Of a stretch of DNA of 12,792 nt, positions 1 to 6,011 are shown one piece after another. The notes under the pieces are model-generated. The model was not told the origin of the DNA. It did no database searches and saw nothing but the letters and a program-made list of their open reading frames with translations. Each line of letters begins with the position of its first letter. The first letter of the stretch is position 1. The DNA is from CAZAGT01 sp964484515 (GTDB lineage Bacteria; Desulfobacterota; DSM-4660; Desulfatiglandales; HGW-15): contig CAZAGT010000132.1 in the NCBI GenBank assembly GCA_964484515.1, positions 1-12,792 on the forward strand, read 5' to 3'. The translations under genes and the position numbers were made by a program.

Positions 1-1411
1 GCTCTACGTGGACCCAATCCTGCTTAACTCGCGGGTTTGTGCAGCCGACGACCCCGGCCACGCCCCGGATCCGGCCGTTGATGATGTTGTCGTTCAGGGG
101 TGTATAGGACGACCGGAAGGTGCCCCCCAGCATGTAGTTGACGTACTCATGCGAAAAACCGTGAATTCCCATATTGCGTATCTGCGGGATCTCTACCGGG
201 AACTTGCGGTTCTTGAAGCGGACAATGGCGTTTTCGACAATGGCATCCGTGCACTGCCTCGGTTCATGCTCGTGGAACTCGATGTGTTCGACGCCTTCGA
301 TCTTACACCTCGGGTTCGTCGTGAAAAGCTTGGTGCCGTAACAGTCCGCCACCTTGGCGAGGCCCTGCTTGATGCATTGGACATCCACGCCCATAGCGTC
401 CACGGCGCCGGTGACCAGGATCGATTCGGTCGACATGAAGTTGCCGGCGTGCGGGACCCCGTGGCGTGACAGCATCTCGGCCCCGGAGCAGCACATCCCT
501 ACGAGATTGATCCCCTTGGCACCCGCGTCCTTGGCCGCTTGGATAAGGGATGGATCGTTCACCGAATCCAAGACGGACTCAAACAGATTAGGTTCGTGCC
601 CGTGGATAATGATGTTGACCTGATCTTCTTTCAGACACCCCATGTTGACCTCGGCCCGCACCGGGGTCGGGGTGCCGAACATGATATCCGAAAGCTCCGT
701 GGCCACCATGGAGCCGCCCCAGCCGTCGGCCAGGGCCGTGCGACTGCACTGCTGCGTGATGTTCTCGTAGTCCTGATCCACCCCCATGTGGGTACGGTGC
801 ATCAACTCCATGATCTCGCGCATAGCGCCGCGCGGAACCACACCGTGTTTGCGCCAGGTCTCGAGAGTCTTGGCAGGAACTCTCGACGCAAACGGGATTT
901 CACCCTCCACCTGGGTATACGTCCGCTCAAGCTCCTTGTAGAGGTCCGTGGCGATATCTCTCGTGTCACGGCCTTCGACCTCGATCCCGACCTCGCGGGC
1001 CACCTCTTCCAGTTTGATCGGGTCTTTGATGGCGTAATCTTCGTTTTCCCCATTGACCACTTCCCTGAAGACGTCCAGCATGCTCATGCCGTGATCGGTA
1101 TGGGCCGCCGCACCGCTCGCAACCATGCGAGCGAAATTCCGTGCCTGGATCGTGTCGATGGTGGCACCACAGACTCCGACTTTGCCATAGGGATCTTTGG
1201 CGTTCAGACGGCAAGGCCCCATAGAGCAGTGCTTGCAGCAGGCCGAATCCGCGCCGATCGGGCAGGCCTTCATGTTGGCCGCTCGATGAAACGCCGTCTC
1301 CACGCCGTCCCTTTCGGCCTTCCGAAGCATCTGGGCAGTTGCCTCACACGTCGTGACCTCTTTTATGTTGAGTTGTTTCGGTTCCGCATCCTTTTTCTTT
1401 TCCTTCTCCAT
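1..1411 (-). CDS. cooS: Anaerobic carbon monoxide dehydrogenase catalytic subunit CooS (partial, C-terminus outside window)
   Basis: Ni-Fe-S CO dehydrogenase, which interconverts CO and CO2 in the cytoplasm. The ATG at 1411-1409 is preceded by a strong AGGAGGGA site, and 470 codons run off the left edge; full-length members are about 630-640 residues, so roughly a quarter is missing. Cys50 and Cys58 match the inter-subunit D-cluster ligands, and Cys59, Cys62, Cys67 and Cys81 match the B-cluster ligands. Further on come HGHEP (His ligand of the NiFeS C-cluster), GMCCSG, VDVQC and GCTNPRVKQD (Cys457), matching four of the C-cluster ligands; the last two lie outside. There is no ACS-type fusion in the visible part. 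It is the only CO gene seen, so whether it feeds an ECH hydrogenase, an oxidoreductase or the acetyl-CoA pathway cannot be judged here. A promoter lies at 1471-1499. The family call is secure. Confidence 0.97.
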   Translation of the reverse strand, partial: MEKEKKKDAEPKQLNIKEVTTCEATAQMLRKAERDGVETAFHRAANMKACPIGADSACCKHCSMGPCRLNAKDPYGKVGVCGATIDTIQARNFARMVASGAAAHTDHGMSMLDVFREVVNGENEDYAIKDPIKLEEVAREVGIEVEGRDTRDIATDLYKELERTYTQVEGEIPFASRVPAKTLETWRKHGVVPRGAMREIMELMHRTHMGVDQDYENITQQCSRTALADGWGGSMVATELSDIMFGTPTPVRAEVNMGCLKEDQVNIIIHGHEPNLFESVLDSVNDPSLIQAAKDAGAKGINLVGMCCSGAEMLSRHGVPHAGNFMSTESILVTGAVDAMGVDVQCIKQGLAKVADCYGTKLFTTNPRCKIEGVEHIEFHEHEPRQCTDAIVENAIVRFKNRKFPVEIPQIRNMGIHGFSHEYVNYMLGGTFRSSYTPLNDNIINGRIRGVAGVVGCTNPRVKQDWVHVE

Positions 1412-1470
1412 TCGCTTCCCTCCTTCAGGGGTTGGTCCTATGGTTAATTTTGCAACTAGTAACTATTCCT

Positions 1471-1499
1471 AAAATATTATGACGTCAATGCATTTTCAA
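1471..1499 (-). promoter_or_regulatory. Candidate sigma70 promoter of cooS
   Basis: On the minus strand TTGAAA (1499-1494), a 17-base spacer and TATTTT (1476-1471) are followed by a leader of about 50 bases to the cooS ATG. The spacer contains the perfect palindrome TGACGTCA (1480-1487), a possible regulator half-site pair. No CooA-like TGTCGC-N6-GCGACA site is visible. The rest of the 1412-1538 gap is AT-rich and shows no gene. Confidence 0.4.
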
Positions 1500-1519
1500 A
1501 AAAACCGTCGAAAACAGCT

Positions 1520-1556
1520 CCCCGTCTCAGATAGGGGCCTAGCGGGTGTCACCCGC
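1520..1556 (-). terminator. Tandem small hairpins at the end of the zinc-ribbon gene (possible weak terminator)
   Basis: GCGGGTG-T-CACCCGC (1542-1556) is a perfect inverted repeat abutting the TAG stop. It is followed on the minus strand by a CCCC/GGGG stem (1537-1520) and then T-rich sequence. The geometry is imperfect for an intrinsic terminator because the long T-run is displaced, so the call is tentative. Confidence 0.3.
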
Positions 1557-1742
1557 CCCTGCCCCGGCGTCGAGACGGCATTTTGTGAAGTCGATCCTTT
1601 GCCCGCACCCAGAGCAGGTATGCTCCCTGTCAAACTCGTCCGAGAAGATCTCTTTCTCTTTGCCGCAATTGGGGCACTTGCATTCAAATGACTTCAGATT
1701 CTTGAACTGCTCATAACCGGGGCAGTGTTGTGGTGTCGTCAT
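1539..1742 (-). CDS. Small zinc-ribbon protein (67 aa), function unknown
   Basis: The ATG at 1742 follows GGGAGGA. The protein is cytoplasmic with no signal peptide. Cysteines are arranged as C7, then C21-x-C23-x2-C26, then C43-x2-C46 and C55, which is a two-knuckle zinc ribbon (CPNCGKEKEIFSDEFD followed by CSGCGQRIDFTKC). Small proteins with this KSF-C-x-CPxCG...IFSDEFD layout recur in anaerobes beside redox genes; this is remembered family knowledge and no function is assigned. The last dozen residues, rich in Gly and Ala, are atypical and lie over a hairpin. It sits between the rubredoxin-like gene and cooS, 335 bases from the former, so it may be transcribed separately. Zinc or iron binding is inferred from the cysteines only. 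Confidence 0.8.
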   Translation of the reverse strand: MTTPQHCPGYEQFKNLKSFECKCPNCGKEKEIFSDEFDREHTCSGCGQRIDFTKCRLDAGAGAGDTR

Positions 1743-2077
1743 CGTGTCCTCCCTAGGTCGCCGTCCCGGGTAACTGCTGAGAACGCGACTTTTCAGAGGG
1801 TGATGGAAATGTCTCTCACGCCGTCTTTGGCGGAACGAATCTTCGATTTCAAGTCAGATCCACCGCTTGCTGCGAGAGCAGCCAGTTTGATCGACCGGGA
1901 AACTTCATGAAGTTGGTGCTCGAATTTGACATTTTGAGATTCAGCGACGTCTGTTCGAGTTTAAATATCAAAGATCTCGCTTCATAAAGTTTCATACGAG
2001 AGGTTTGGGGCCTGAGGCCCAACAACATGAAATCAGCAACAATGCTTTGCCTTCTACTTTGAGCCCCACCTTTGACG
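1743..2077 (-). other. Gap with possible decayed coding sequence
   Basis: No intact gene is visible. On the minus strand an ATG at 1995 opens MKLYEARSLIFKLEQT in one frame. The adjacent frame from 1960 to a TGA at 1795-1793 reads as a 55-residue amphipathic, protein-like stretch containing FEHQLHEVSRSIKLAAL. A single frameshift near 1960-1970 would join them into about 67 residues. No good ribosome binding site precedes the ATG. A GGGCC-TGA-GGCCC hairpin lies near 2009-2021. It could be a broken small gene or chance; no homologue is recognised. Confidence 0.25.
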
Positions 2078-2233
2078 CTATCCCAGCCTCGTGTCAGATC
2101 CTGTGTTGCCGCAATCGGGTATGTAGCAAGACACATCCACGAATTCGCATTTCTTCTTACACGCGGGGCACTCTTCAGGCGGTTTGTCCGCCTGGACAGT
2201 ATAGCCGCACTCCTTGCACTTCCAATCGGCCAT
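2078..2233 (-). CDS. Rubredoxin-like mini-protein (51 aa)
   Basis: The ATG at 2233 is preceded by GGGAGG, and the gene lies 24 bases after the ferritin stop, so it is probably in the same operon. The sequence begins MADWKCKECGYTV. C6-x2-C9-G-Y and C22-P-A-C25 give the two knuckles of a rubredoxin iron site, but the spacing between knuckles is much shorter than in classical rubredoxin (about 12 residues), as in the rubredoxin-like domain attached to rubrerythrins. A C-terminal extension carries C29, C36 and C41 around CYIPDC. It probably carries a mononuclear iron and shuttles electrons to a peroxide or superoxide reductase or to ferritin. The role is inferred from the fold and from neighbours Dfx, ferritin and Tpx. 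Confidence 0.85.
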   Translation of the reverse strand: MADWKCKECGYTVQADKPPEECPACKKKCEFVDVSCYIPDCGNTGSDTRLG

Positions 2234-2257
2234 GCGTTTACCTCCCTTTTTTGAGTG

Positions 2258-2776
2258 CTAGGCCTCGCCACCGTTGGCTGGAGGCGTAAACGTCCTCTGG
2301 CCCAGCTCACGATCGATCATGAACAGCCCACCCTGGGCATCTCCCATCAGCTTGATCTTCTGGATGACTTCATTGGCGCTGTCCTCTTCCTCCACCTGCT
2401 CGGTGACGAACCATTGGAGGAAGATCTGAGTGGCGTGATCACGCCCTTCAAGCGCCAGATCCATCAGGCTATTGATCAACCCGGTGACCTTTTGTTCGTG
2501 CTCCAGGGCCGCCTCAAAGGCGGCAAGAGGTGATTCCCACTCCGTGGGCGGTCCCTGAATCTGGCCCAGGCTGACCCTTCCGCCGCGTTCGTTAATAAAA
2601 TCATAGAACTTCATGGCGTGGACCATCTCTTCCTGGGTCTGTACACGCATCCAGGTGGCAAAGCCACTCAAATTGATCGATTGAAAGTAAGCTGCCATGG
2701 AGAGGTACAGGTAGGAAGAATACATCTCCGCATTGAGCTGATCGTTTAAGGCCTTCTCCATCTTCGTGTTCAGCAT
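2258..2776 (-). CDS. ftnA: Non-haem ferritin (FtnA type)
   Basis: Ferritin oxidises Fe(II) and stores it as a mineral in a 24-subunit shell. The 172 residues are close to full length for bacterial FtnA. The ferroxidase residues Glu17, Glu50, His53, Glu94, Gln127 and Glu130 are all present at the positions known in Escherichia coli FtnA. The haem-binding Met of bacterioferritins is not expected in this subfamily and the N-terminus is FtnA-like (MEKALNDQLNAEMYSSYLYL). The ATG follows GGAAAGGA, 5 bases after the desulfoferrodoxin stop, so the two are almost certainly co-transcribed. Coupling superoxide reduction to iron storage limits Fenton chemistry. Confidence 0.96.
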   Translation of the reverse strand: MLNTKMEKALNDQLNAEMYSSYLYLSMAAYFQSINLSGFATWMRVQTQEEMVHAMKFYDFINERGGRVSLGQIQGPPTEWESPLAAFEAALEHEQKVTGLINSLMDLALEGRDHATQIFLQWFVTEQVEEEDSANEVIQKIKLMGDAQGGLFMIDRELGQRTFTPPANGGEA

Positions 2777-2781
2777 GGTTC

Positions 2782-3156
2782 TTATCCTTTCCAGAGGCCG
2801 TGAAGATTACAGTATTCACGTGCGGTGACCTTCTCAGCGTCGATCTTGAAGCTTGCTTCCGGGGTTCCGCCAGGGTTCAAGAACTGACGATAGGCCTCCC
2901 CGTCCGCTATGATCTCGACCCACTCAATGTAGTGCTTTTCTTCCATGGGGTGAGGGACACTACCGACCTTGACGTTGACCGTGTCACCACTCTTCTCCAC
3001 CACCGGCACATGTTTTTCCTTGGCCGCATCCGTGGTATTTTCCTTGAAAAGCTTCATAGGTTGACCGCAGCAGACCAATTCGCCTGCACCACCGTGCAAC
3101 ACCTCCACGATATTGCCGCACACCTCACACTTGTAGATCTCGAGTCTTTCTGCCAT
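2782..3156 (-). CDS. dfx: Desulfoferrodoxin (2Fe superoxide reductase)
   Basis: It reduces superoxide to hydrogen peroxide without making oxygen, using electrons from rubredoxin, in the cytoplasm of anaerobes. The 124 residues are full length. The desulforedoxin domain has the centre I ligands Cys10, Cys13, Cys29 and Cys30. The SOR domain has His49 (with the catalytic Glu47-Lys48 pair in EKHVP), His69 (GSVPHP), His75, Cys116 and His119 (REYCNLHGLW) for centre II. All ligands are intact, so it should be active. The start is supported by GGAGAAGGAGAG. The 117-base gap to tpx upstream contains a hairpin, so it may be partly uncoupled from tpx. Tpx next door would remove the peroxide produced. 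Confidence 0.97.
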   Translation of the reverse strand: MAERLEIYKCEVCGNIVEVLHGGAGELVCCGQPMKLFKENTTDAAKEKHVPVVEKSGDTVNVKVGSVPHPMEEKHYIEWVEIIADGEAYRQFLNPGGTPEASFKIDAEKVTAREYCNLHGLWKG

Positions 3157-3224
3157 CTCTCCTTCTCCTCTCTTCGGAAATGAGGTTCGTTGTGTAAACC
3201 CGGGGGACCTGCTGATGCCCCTAA

Positions 3225-3246
3225 AGGCCCTTCCACAGGAGGGCCT
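3225..3246 (-). terminator. Hairpin between tpx and dfx
   Basis: AGGCCCT (3225-3231), an 8-base loop and AGGGCCT (3240-3246) form a 7-bp stem. Only a short TTTA follows on the minus strand, so it may be an attenuator, an RNA-processing or stability element, or a weak terminator. No convincing promoter is visible in the rest of 3157-3273. Confidence 0.4.
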
Positions 3247-3273
3247 GGGACAGACCGCCCCCTTGTCGGCCTG

Positions 3274-3789
3274 CTAGCCGAGCTTCTTCACGGCCTCCAG
3301 CACCGCATCGTAATCAGGCTCCTCGGTCATCTCCTTTACGAGTTGGACGTACCGAACGATCCCTTCTCGATCCACCACGAAGATCCCGCGCGCCAGAAGG
3401 CGAAGCTCCTTGATCAACATGCCGTAGTTCGTCCCAAACGAGGCATCCCGGTGATCTGAAAGGGTAACGACCCTCTCGACCCCTGCAGCACCGCACCAAC
3501 GCTTTTGAGCGAACGGCAAATCCATGCTGAGAGTCAGGATGACCACGTCCCCGCCGAGCTTGCCAGCCTCATCATTGAATCGGCGCGTCTCCATGTCACA
3601 GACCGGCGTGTCCAGAGAGGGGACGGCCGAGATGACGCAGATCTTGCCGCGGTATGACGAAAGGCTGACGGGCGAAAGGTCGTTGCCAAGGACCTCCACA
3701 TCCGGCGCCTTGTCCCCTGCCTTGATCTCCTTGCCGACCAGGGTCAACGGGTTGCCCTGAAATGTAATCGCACCTTTGCGCTCTTCCAT
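3274..3789 (-). CDS. tpx: Thiol peroxidase (atypical 2-Cys peroxiredoxin)
   Basis: It reduces hydrogen peroxide and alkyl peroxides with thioredoxin-type reductants. The length of 171 residues is normal. The peroxidatic motif PSLDTPVC places Cys64 as peroxidatic cysteine, and RWCGAAG supplies the resolving Cys99; the SMDLPFAQKRWCGA segment is a Tpx hallmark. The ATG at 3789 follows GGAGGGC, while longer in-frame openings run into perR and have no support. The gene is 34 bases downstream of perR, consistent with one transcript and with peroxide control. It complements desulfoferrodoxin by removing its product. Confidence 0.96.
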   Translation of the reverse strand: MEERKGAITFQGNPLTLVGKEIKAGDKAPDVEVLGNDLSPVSLSSYRGKICVISAVPSLDTPVCDMETRRFNDEAGKLGGDVVILTLSMDLPFAQKRWCGAAGVERVVTLSDHRDASFGTNYGMLIKELRLLARGIFVVDREGIVRYVQLVKEMTEEPDYDAVLEAVKKLG

Positions 3790-3823
3790 GTCTACTGCCC
3801 TCCTTTTGTAACAAACAGCCCTT

Positions 3824-4243
3824 TCACGTTTTGGTATCAAAGTACTTCTCTTTCTCAGCCATACACCCCGGACACAGCCCGATGAACTCGAGTCGGTGTC
3901 CAAATATACCGTATCTCGTGAGATTACCCAGGACCTTCTCGAGACCCTCGACAGATTCATCAAGCGGGGCCGTCGGTGCGTCTTCGACCTTGCCGCAGTT
4001 GATGCAGGTGATGTGGTAGTGATCCTCAGTGTTGCCATCGAACCGCATCTGAGGGTGGCCGGGTTCGAGTTTCTTGATGAATCCCTCTGAGGCCAGGATA
4101 TCCAGGTTTCGATAGACCGTCCCCAAACTCACTCGCGGCAGTCTTTTCCTCACCCGCGCGTAGATCTCGTCCGCGCTCAAATGTGCGTGGGTGTTTCTGA
4201 CCTCCTCCAGGATTACTTGACGCTGGTGGGTCATTCTAGACAT
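3824..4243 (-). CDS. perR: Fur-family regulator, PerR type
   Basis: Metal-dependent winged-helix repressor. Numbering from the ATG at 4243, SADEIYARVR...SLGTVYRNLDIL is the DNA-binding domain. His21, Asp69 (in RFDGNTEDHYH), His75, His77 and Asp88 match the regulatory metal ligands of Bacillus PerR; Asp rather than Glu at residue 69 favours PerR over Fur. Cys80, Cys83, Cys124 and Cys127 form the structural zinc site. The start is uncertain: the ATG at 4243 has no clear ribosome binding site, while an in-frame TTG at 4258 has AGGA nine bases upstream and would add five residues. Position ahead of tpx, dfx and ferritin supports a peroxide/iron regulon. Confidence 0.9.
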   Translation of the reverse strand: MSRMTHQRQVILEEVRNTHAHLSADEIYARVRKRLPRVSLGTVYRNLDILASEGFIKKLEPGHPQMRFDGNTEDHYHITCINCGKVEDAPTAPLDESVEGLEKVLGNLTRYGIFGHRLEFIGLCPGCMAEKEKYFDTKT

Positions 4244-4290
4244 TCGGCTGGAATTCAAGACGTCACGTCCTATCAGAAAACTTCGGAATG

Positions 4291-4325
4291 ATTACTAATA
4301 TTGATACGGGATATAACGATGTCAA
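4291..4325 (-). promoter_or_regulatory. perR-tpx promoter with overlapping imperfect palindrome
   Basis: On the minus strand there is a perfect TTGACA (4325-4320), a 17-base spacer and AATATT (4302-4297). The -10 lies inside ATTACTA-A-TATTGAT (4291-4305), a 7-1-7 inverted repeat matching at 5 of 7 positions, the geometry of Fur/PerR boxes. Autoregulation by PerR is inferred. Confidence 0.55.
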
Positions 4326-4362
4326 GGTCTTCAGGCACCAACGGAACAGTTCGGACCGTGGT

Positions 4363-4572
4363 CTAACTCCCGTCAGCGGCGACCGAACCGGGTCCGGCCA
4401 GCGGCCTGAACGCCTTCTTGCTGGCCCCGCAGACAGGACAGCGCCATTCTTCGGGTATATCTTCAAATCGGGTTCCTTTGGCGATCTTGCCCTTCCGATC
4501 CCCTTTATCGGGATTGTAGATATAGCCGCAATTGGTCGTCTGACATTGCCACATCTCCTCTGGTTCTGCCAT
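4363..4572 (-). CDS. rub: Rubredoxin, type II (C-x4-C)
   Basis: One-iron electron carrier of 69 residues. The ATG at 4572 is preceded by AAGGAGG with ideal spacing; an earlier in-frame opening overlaps the promoter and is rejected. Iron ligands are Cys10 and Cys15 in CQTTNCGYIYNP and Cys45 and Cys48 in WRCPVCGASK. The first knuckle has four residues between cysteines instead of two, as in the type II rubredoxin described from Desulfovibrio desulfuricans. The conserved aromatic residues (Tyr17, Tyr19, Phe36, Trp43, Phe55) are present. It is the likely electron donor to desulfoferrodoxin. The tail after residue 58 is a short unstructured extension. Confidence 0.95.
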   Translation of the reverse strand: MAEPEEMWQCQTTNCGYIYNPDKGDRKGKIAKGTRFEDIPEEWRCPVCGASKKAFRPLAGPGSVAADGS

Positions 4573-4600
4573 TTCAGGCCTCCTTCCAGCACTTCTGGAC

Positions 4601-4629
4601 AATATATGCTCGTCTACCGGGTTTTTCAA
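4601..4629 (-). promoter_or_regulatory. Rubredoxin promoter
   Basis: On the minus strand TTGAAA (4629-4624), a 17-base spacer and TATATT (4606-4601) give a near-consensus sigma70 promoter with a leader of only about 22 bases. Rubredoxin therefore probably has its own strong transcript. Confidence 0.65.
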
Positions 4630-4683
4630 TCACCTCAAGCGCGCTTGGTGAAAACGATCAAAGGCCGAGCTTCGATTTGGCTA

Positions 4684-4727
4684 TTGATTTTCTTTGATGC
4701 GCCGGTAATAATTTGTATTAGAATTAT
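4684..4727 (+). promoter_or_regulatory. Candidate promoter and operator for the His-rich protein gene
   Basis: TTGATT (4684-4689), 17 bases, then AATAAT (4707-4712). An inverted repeat ATAATT-N8-AATTAT (4708-4727) covers the -10; read as TAATAAT-T-TGTATTA it also has the 7-1-7 layout of Fur-family boxes at 5 of 7 matches. A second perfect repeat TGGCCT-GT-AGGCCA lies at 4878-4891, just before the ribosome binding site. The leader would be about 195 bases. The rest of 4630-4914 shows no gene. Confidence 0.4.
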
Positions 4728-4914
4728 CCTTCGACAGTTGCGGCAAGCTCTCTTTTGGGTGGATGGTTTCTACCGCAGCATGGTGAGGATTCAATTGCCC
4801 ATTCTTTTCGAACCAACCAAAATCGCACATAGTCCAACGACACGCCTGTATTCGGGCAAGGCTCTTTTGGTGACTCCTGGCCTGTAGGCCAATTTCAAAG
4901 GTGAGGAGGTTGCT

Positions 4915-5493
4915 ATGAAAACTAAGGCGTTCATGATCTTACTCATTTTCTGTGCCTTAACATTTATGGGCAGGGATGTGTTGCTCCGGGCATCGGAGGA
5001 GAGCGGACATCATGATGAACAAGGGCCTCACCAGCACGATGAGGGACATCATCACGGCCACAAGGCCCATCATCAGGGTGTCCTCTGCGTCCTGGAAAAG
5101 TGCGAGGTCGGTCATATTGAGACCCTGCTGGATGGAGACACCCTCGAAGCCTGGTTCGTGGGCGGCGGACATGACACCGACCGTTCCGTCAGGGTGAAGG
5201 CCAAAGAGATCCCCCTGAAGGTCCACGTGCATGGCCAAGGTGAGAAGACCCTGATCCTCAAGGCGGCCCCGATGAAGCTGGCCGGCGAGAAGCTCGGGGA
5301 TGCCTCCCGTTTCATCGCCGAGGCCGACTGGCTCGATGGGGTGAAGGAATTCGAAGCCGAGGGCGAGATCGTCTTCAAGGGGGTTCGCCGGAAACTCATT
5401 ATCAAGTATCCTCAGGGATACGACCCCGACCACGAGCATCACGGTCACGAGCACGAACACGAAGAGCACCACGGGCCTGAAGAGCATAGATAA
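4915..5493 (+). CDS. Secreted histidine-rich, probably metal-binding protein
   Basis: 192 residues; the ATG follows GGTGAGGAGG. Residues 1-26 are a Sec signal peptide (hydrophobic MILLIFCALTFMG, probable cleavage after LLRA). A first histidine-rich segment at residues 32-53 holds 10 His, and a second at the C-terminus (about 172-192) holds 9 His mixed with Asp and Glu. Between them is a predicted beta-rich core (about 56-168) with Cys58 and Cys63, KVHVHGQGEKTLIL and AEADWLDGVKEFEAEGEIVF. Flanking His-rich tails suggest periplasmic buffering or delivery of zinc, nickel or copper. A core of this general style occurs in unassigned periplasmic proteins near metal genes, but no named family is recognised. 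Gene order (Zur-like regulator and ZnuA nearby) favours zinc; nickel is possible. Confidence 0.8.
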   Translation: MKTKAFMILLIFCALTFMGRDVLLRASEESGHHDEQGPHQHDEGHHHGHKAHHQGVLCVLEKCEVGHIETLLDGDTLEAWFVGGGHDTDRSVRVKAKEIPLKVHVHGQGEKTLILKAAPMKLAGEKLGDASRFIAEADWLDGVKEFEAEGEIVFKGVRRKLIIKYPQGYDPDHEHHGHEHEHEEHHGPEEHR

Positions 5494-5520
5494 CGGGATG
5501 ATACGGCCTTACACGGCATA

Positions 5521-5619
5521 GCCACTGAAGGTTCACCGGTCATGGAGGACCTGCACGCCTTTGAACGAGCAGGTCTCTCCATTTCGGTCTGCGATACCTG
5601 CCTCTCTCATTTTGATCTA
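5521..5619 (+). pseudogene. Remnant resembling the C-terminal part of a YedF (DsrE-like) protein
   Basis: Directly downstream of the His-rich gene and in its frame, about 33 codons read TEGSPVMEDLHAFERAG followed by VCDTCLSHFDL. This matches the pattern of the DsrE-like domain of YedF sulfurtransferase-like proteins (T-EGS-VLEDL...G-EIL-CGTCL-FF-L). The upstream part of that domain and the following VG-SNMY segment are absent in any frame, and the reading frame then runs on as non-family sequence to 5880, overlapping the next gene. It is probably a deletion remnant. The identification rests on remembered family pattern only. Confidence 0.45.
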
Positions 5620-5794
5620 CCTCACGGGTCTTCTGATCTTGCATTGCGGTTTCGACTTGAATATGGTTATTCGGCGGGGGAAAGTATGAATCCTTCCCAA
5701 CGTGTTGCCTCTTTGGTGAAAAGGGATTCGGGATGGAAGCATGATTCCGATGAGAAGTGGAGCATGACCATAATGACGAAAGGGGTGGAGCATC
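5620..5794 (+). other. Gap before the desulforedoxin-like gene
   Basis: No gene is recognised. A perfect inverted repeat GAATA-TGGT-TATTC (5659-5672) overlaps a weak TTGCAT-N17-TATGGT promoter-like pair (5639-5667) and could control the next gene. Nothing else stands out. Confidence 0.25.
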
Positions 5795-5980
5795 ATGACC
5801 AGTTGTCACGACATGAAAAAGGGCGAGGTTTATGTTTGCGGGGACTGTGGGATCGAACTCCAGGTAATCAAGGAATGTAAAGAGGCGGGCACATCATCCG
5901 AGGGCTGCGCTTGCCATACGGAAGGGGATCCTTGCACGTTTTCCTGCTGCGGTCAGGAATTGCAGAAAAAGACTGCGTAA
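5795..5980 (+). CDS. Desulforedoxin-like cysteine-rich protein (61 aa)
   Basis: The ATG follows GGGGTGGAG. The GEVYVCGDCGIELQVIKE opening is the desulforedoxin/desulfoferrodoxin N-terminal fold, and Cys15, Cys18, Cys51 and Cys52 (CTFSCCGQEL) should form the tetrathiolate site. Compared with classical desulforedoxin (about 36 residues) there is an extra loop between the two cysteine pairs that carries Cys28, Cys38, Cys40, His41 and Cys47, enough for a second metal site. Cys4 and His5 add further potential ligands. It could be a small iron electron carrier or a metallothionein-like zinc protein. It is convergent with the Zur-like gene, with 31 bases between stops. Confidence 0.8.
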   Translation: MTSCHDMKKGEVYVCGDCGIELQVIKECKEAGTSSEGCACHTEGDPCTFSCCGQELQKKTA

Positions 5981-6011
5981 TAGGGCACCCGTCAGTACGG
6001 TTCCACACCAG

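Noticed and set aside
539..1447. Long plus-strand open frame of 302 codons
   Set aside because: It lies antisense to cooS, whose ligand motifs are clear; composition is typical of a shadow frame in GC-rich DNA.
5542..5880. 112-codon plus-strand frame as an intact gene
   Set aside because: Only its first 26 codons resemble a family (YedF); it overlaps the well-supported desulforedoxin-like gene, so it is treated as a remnant.
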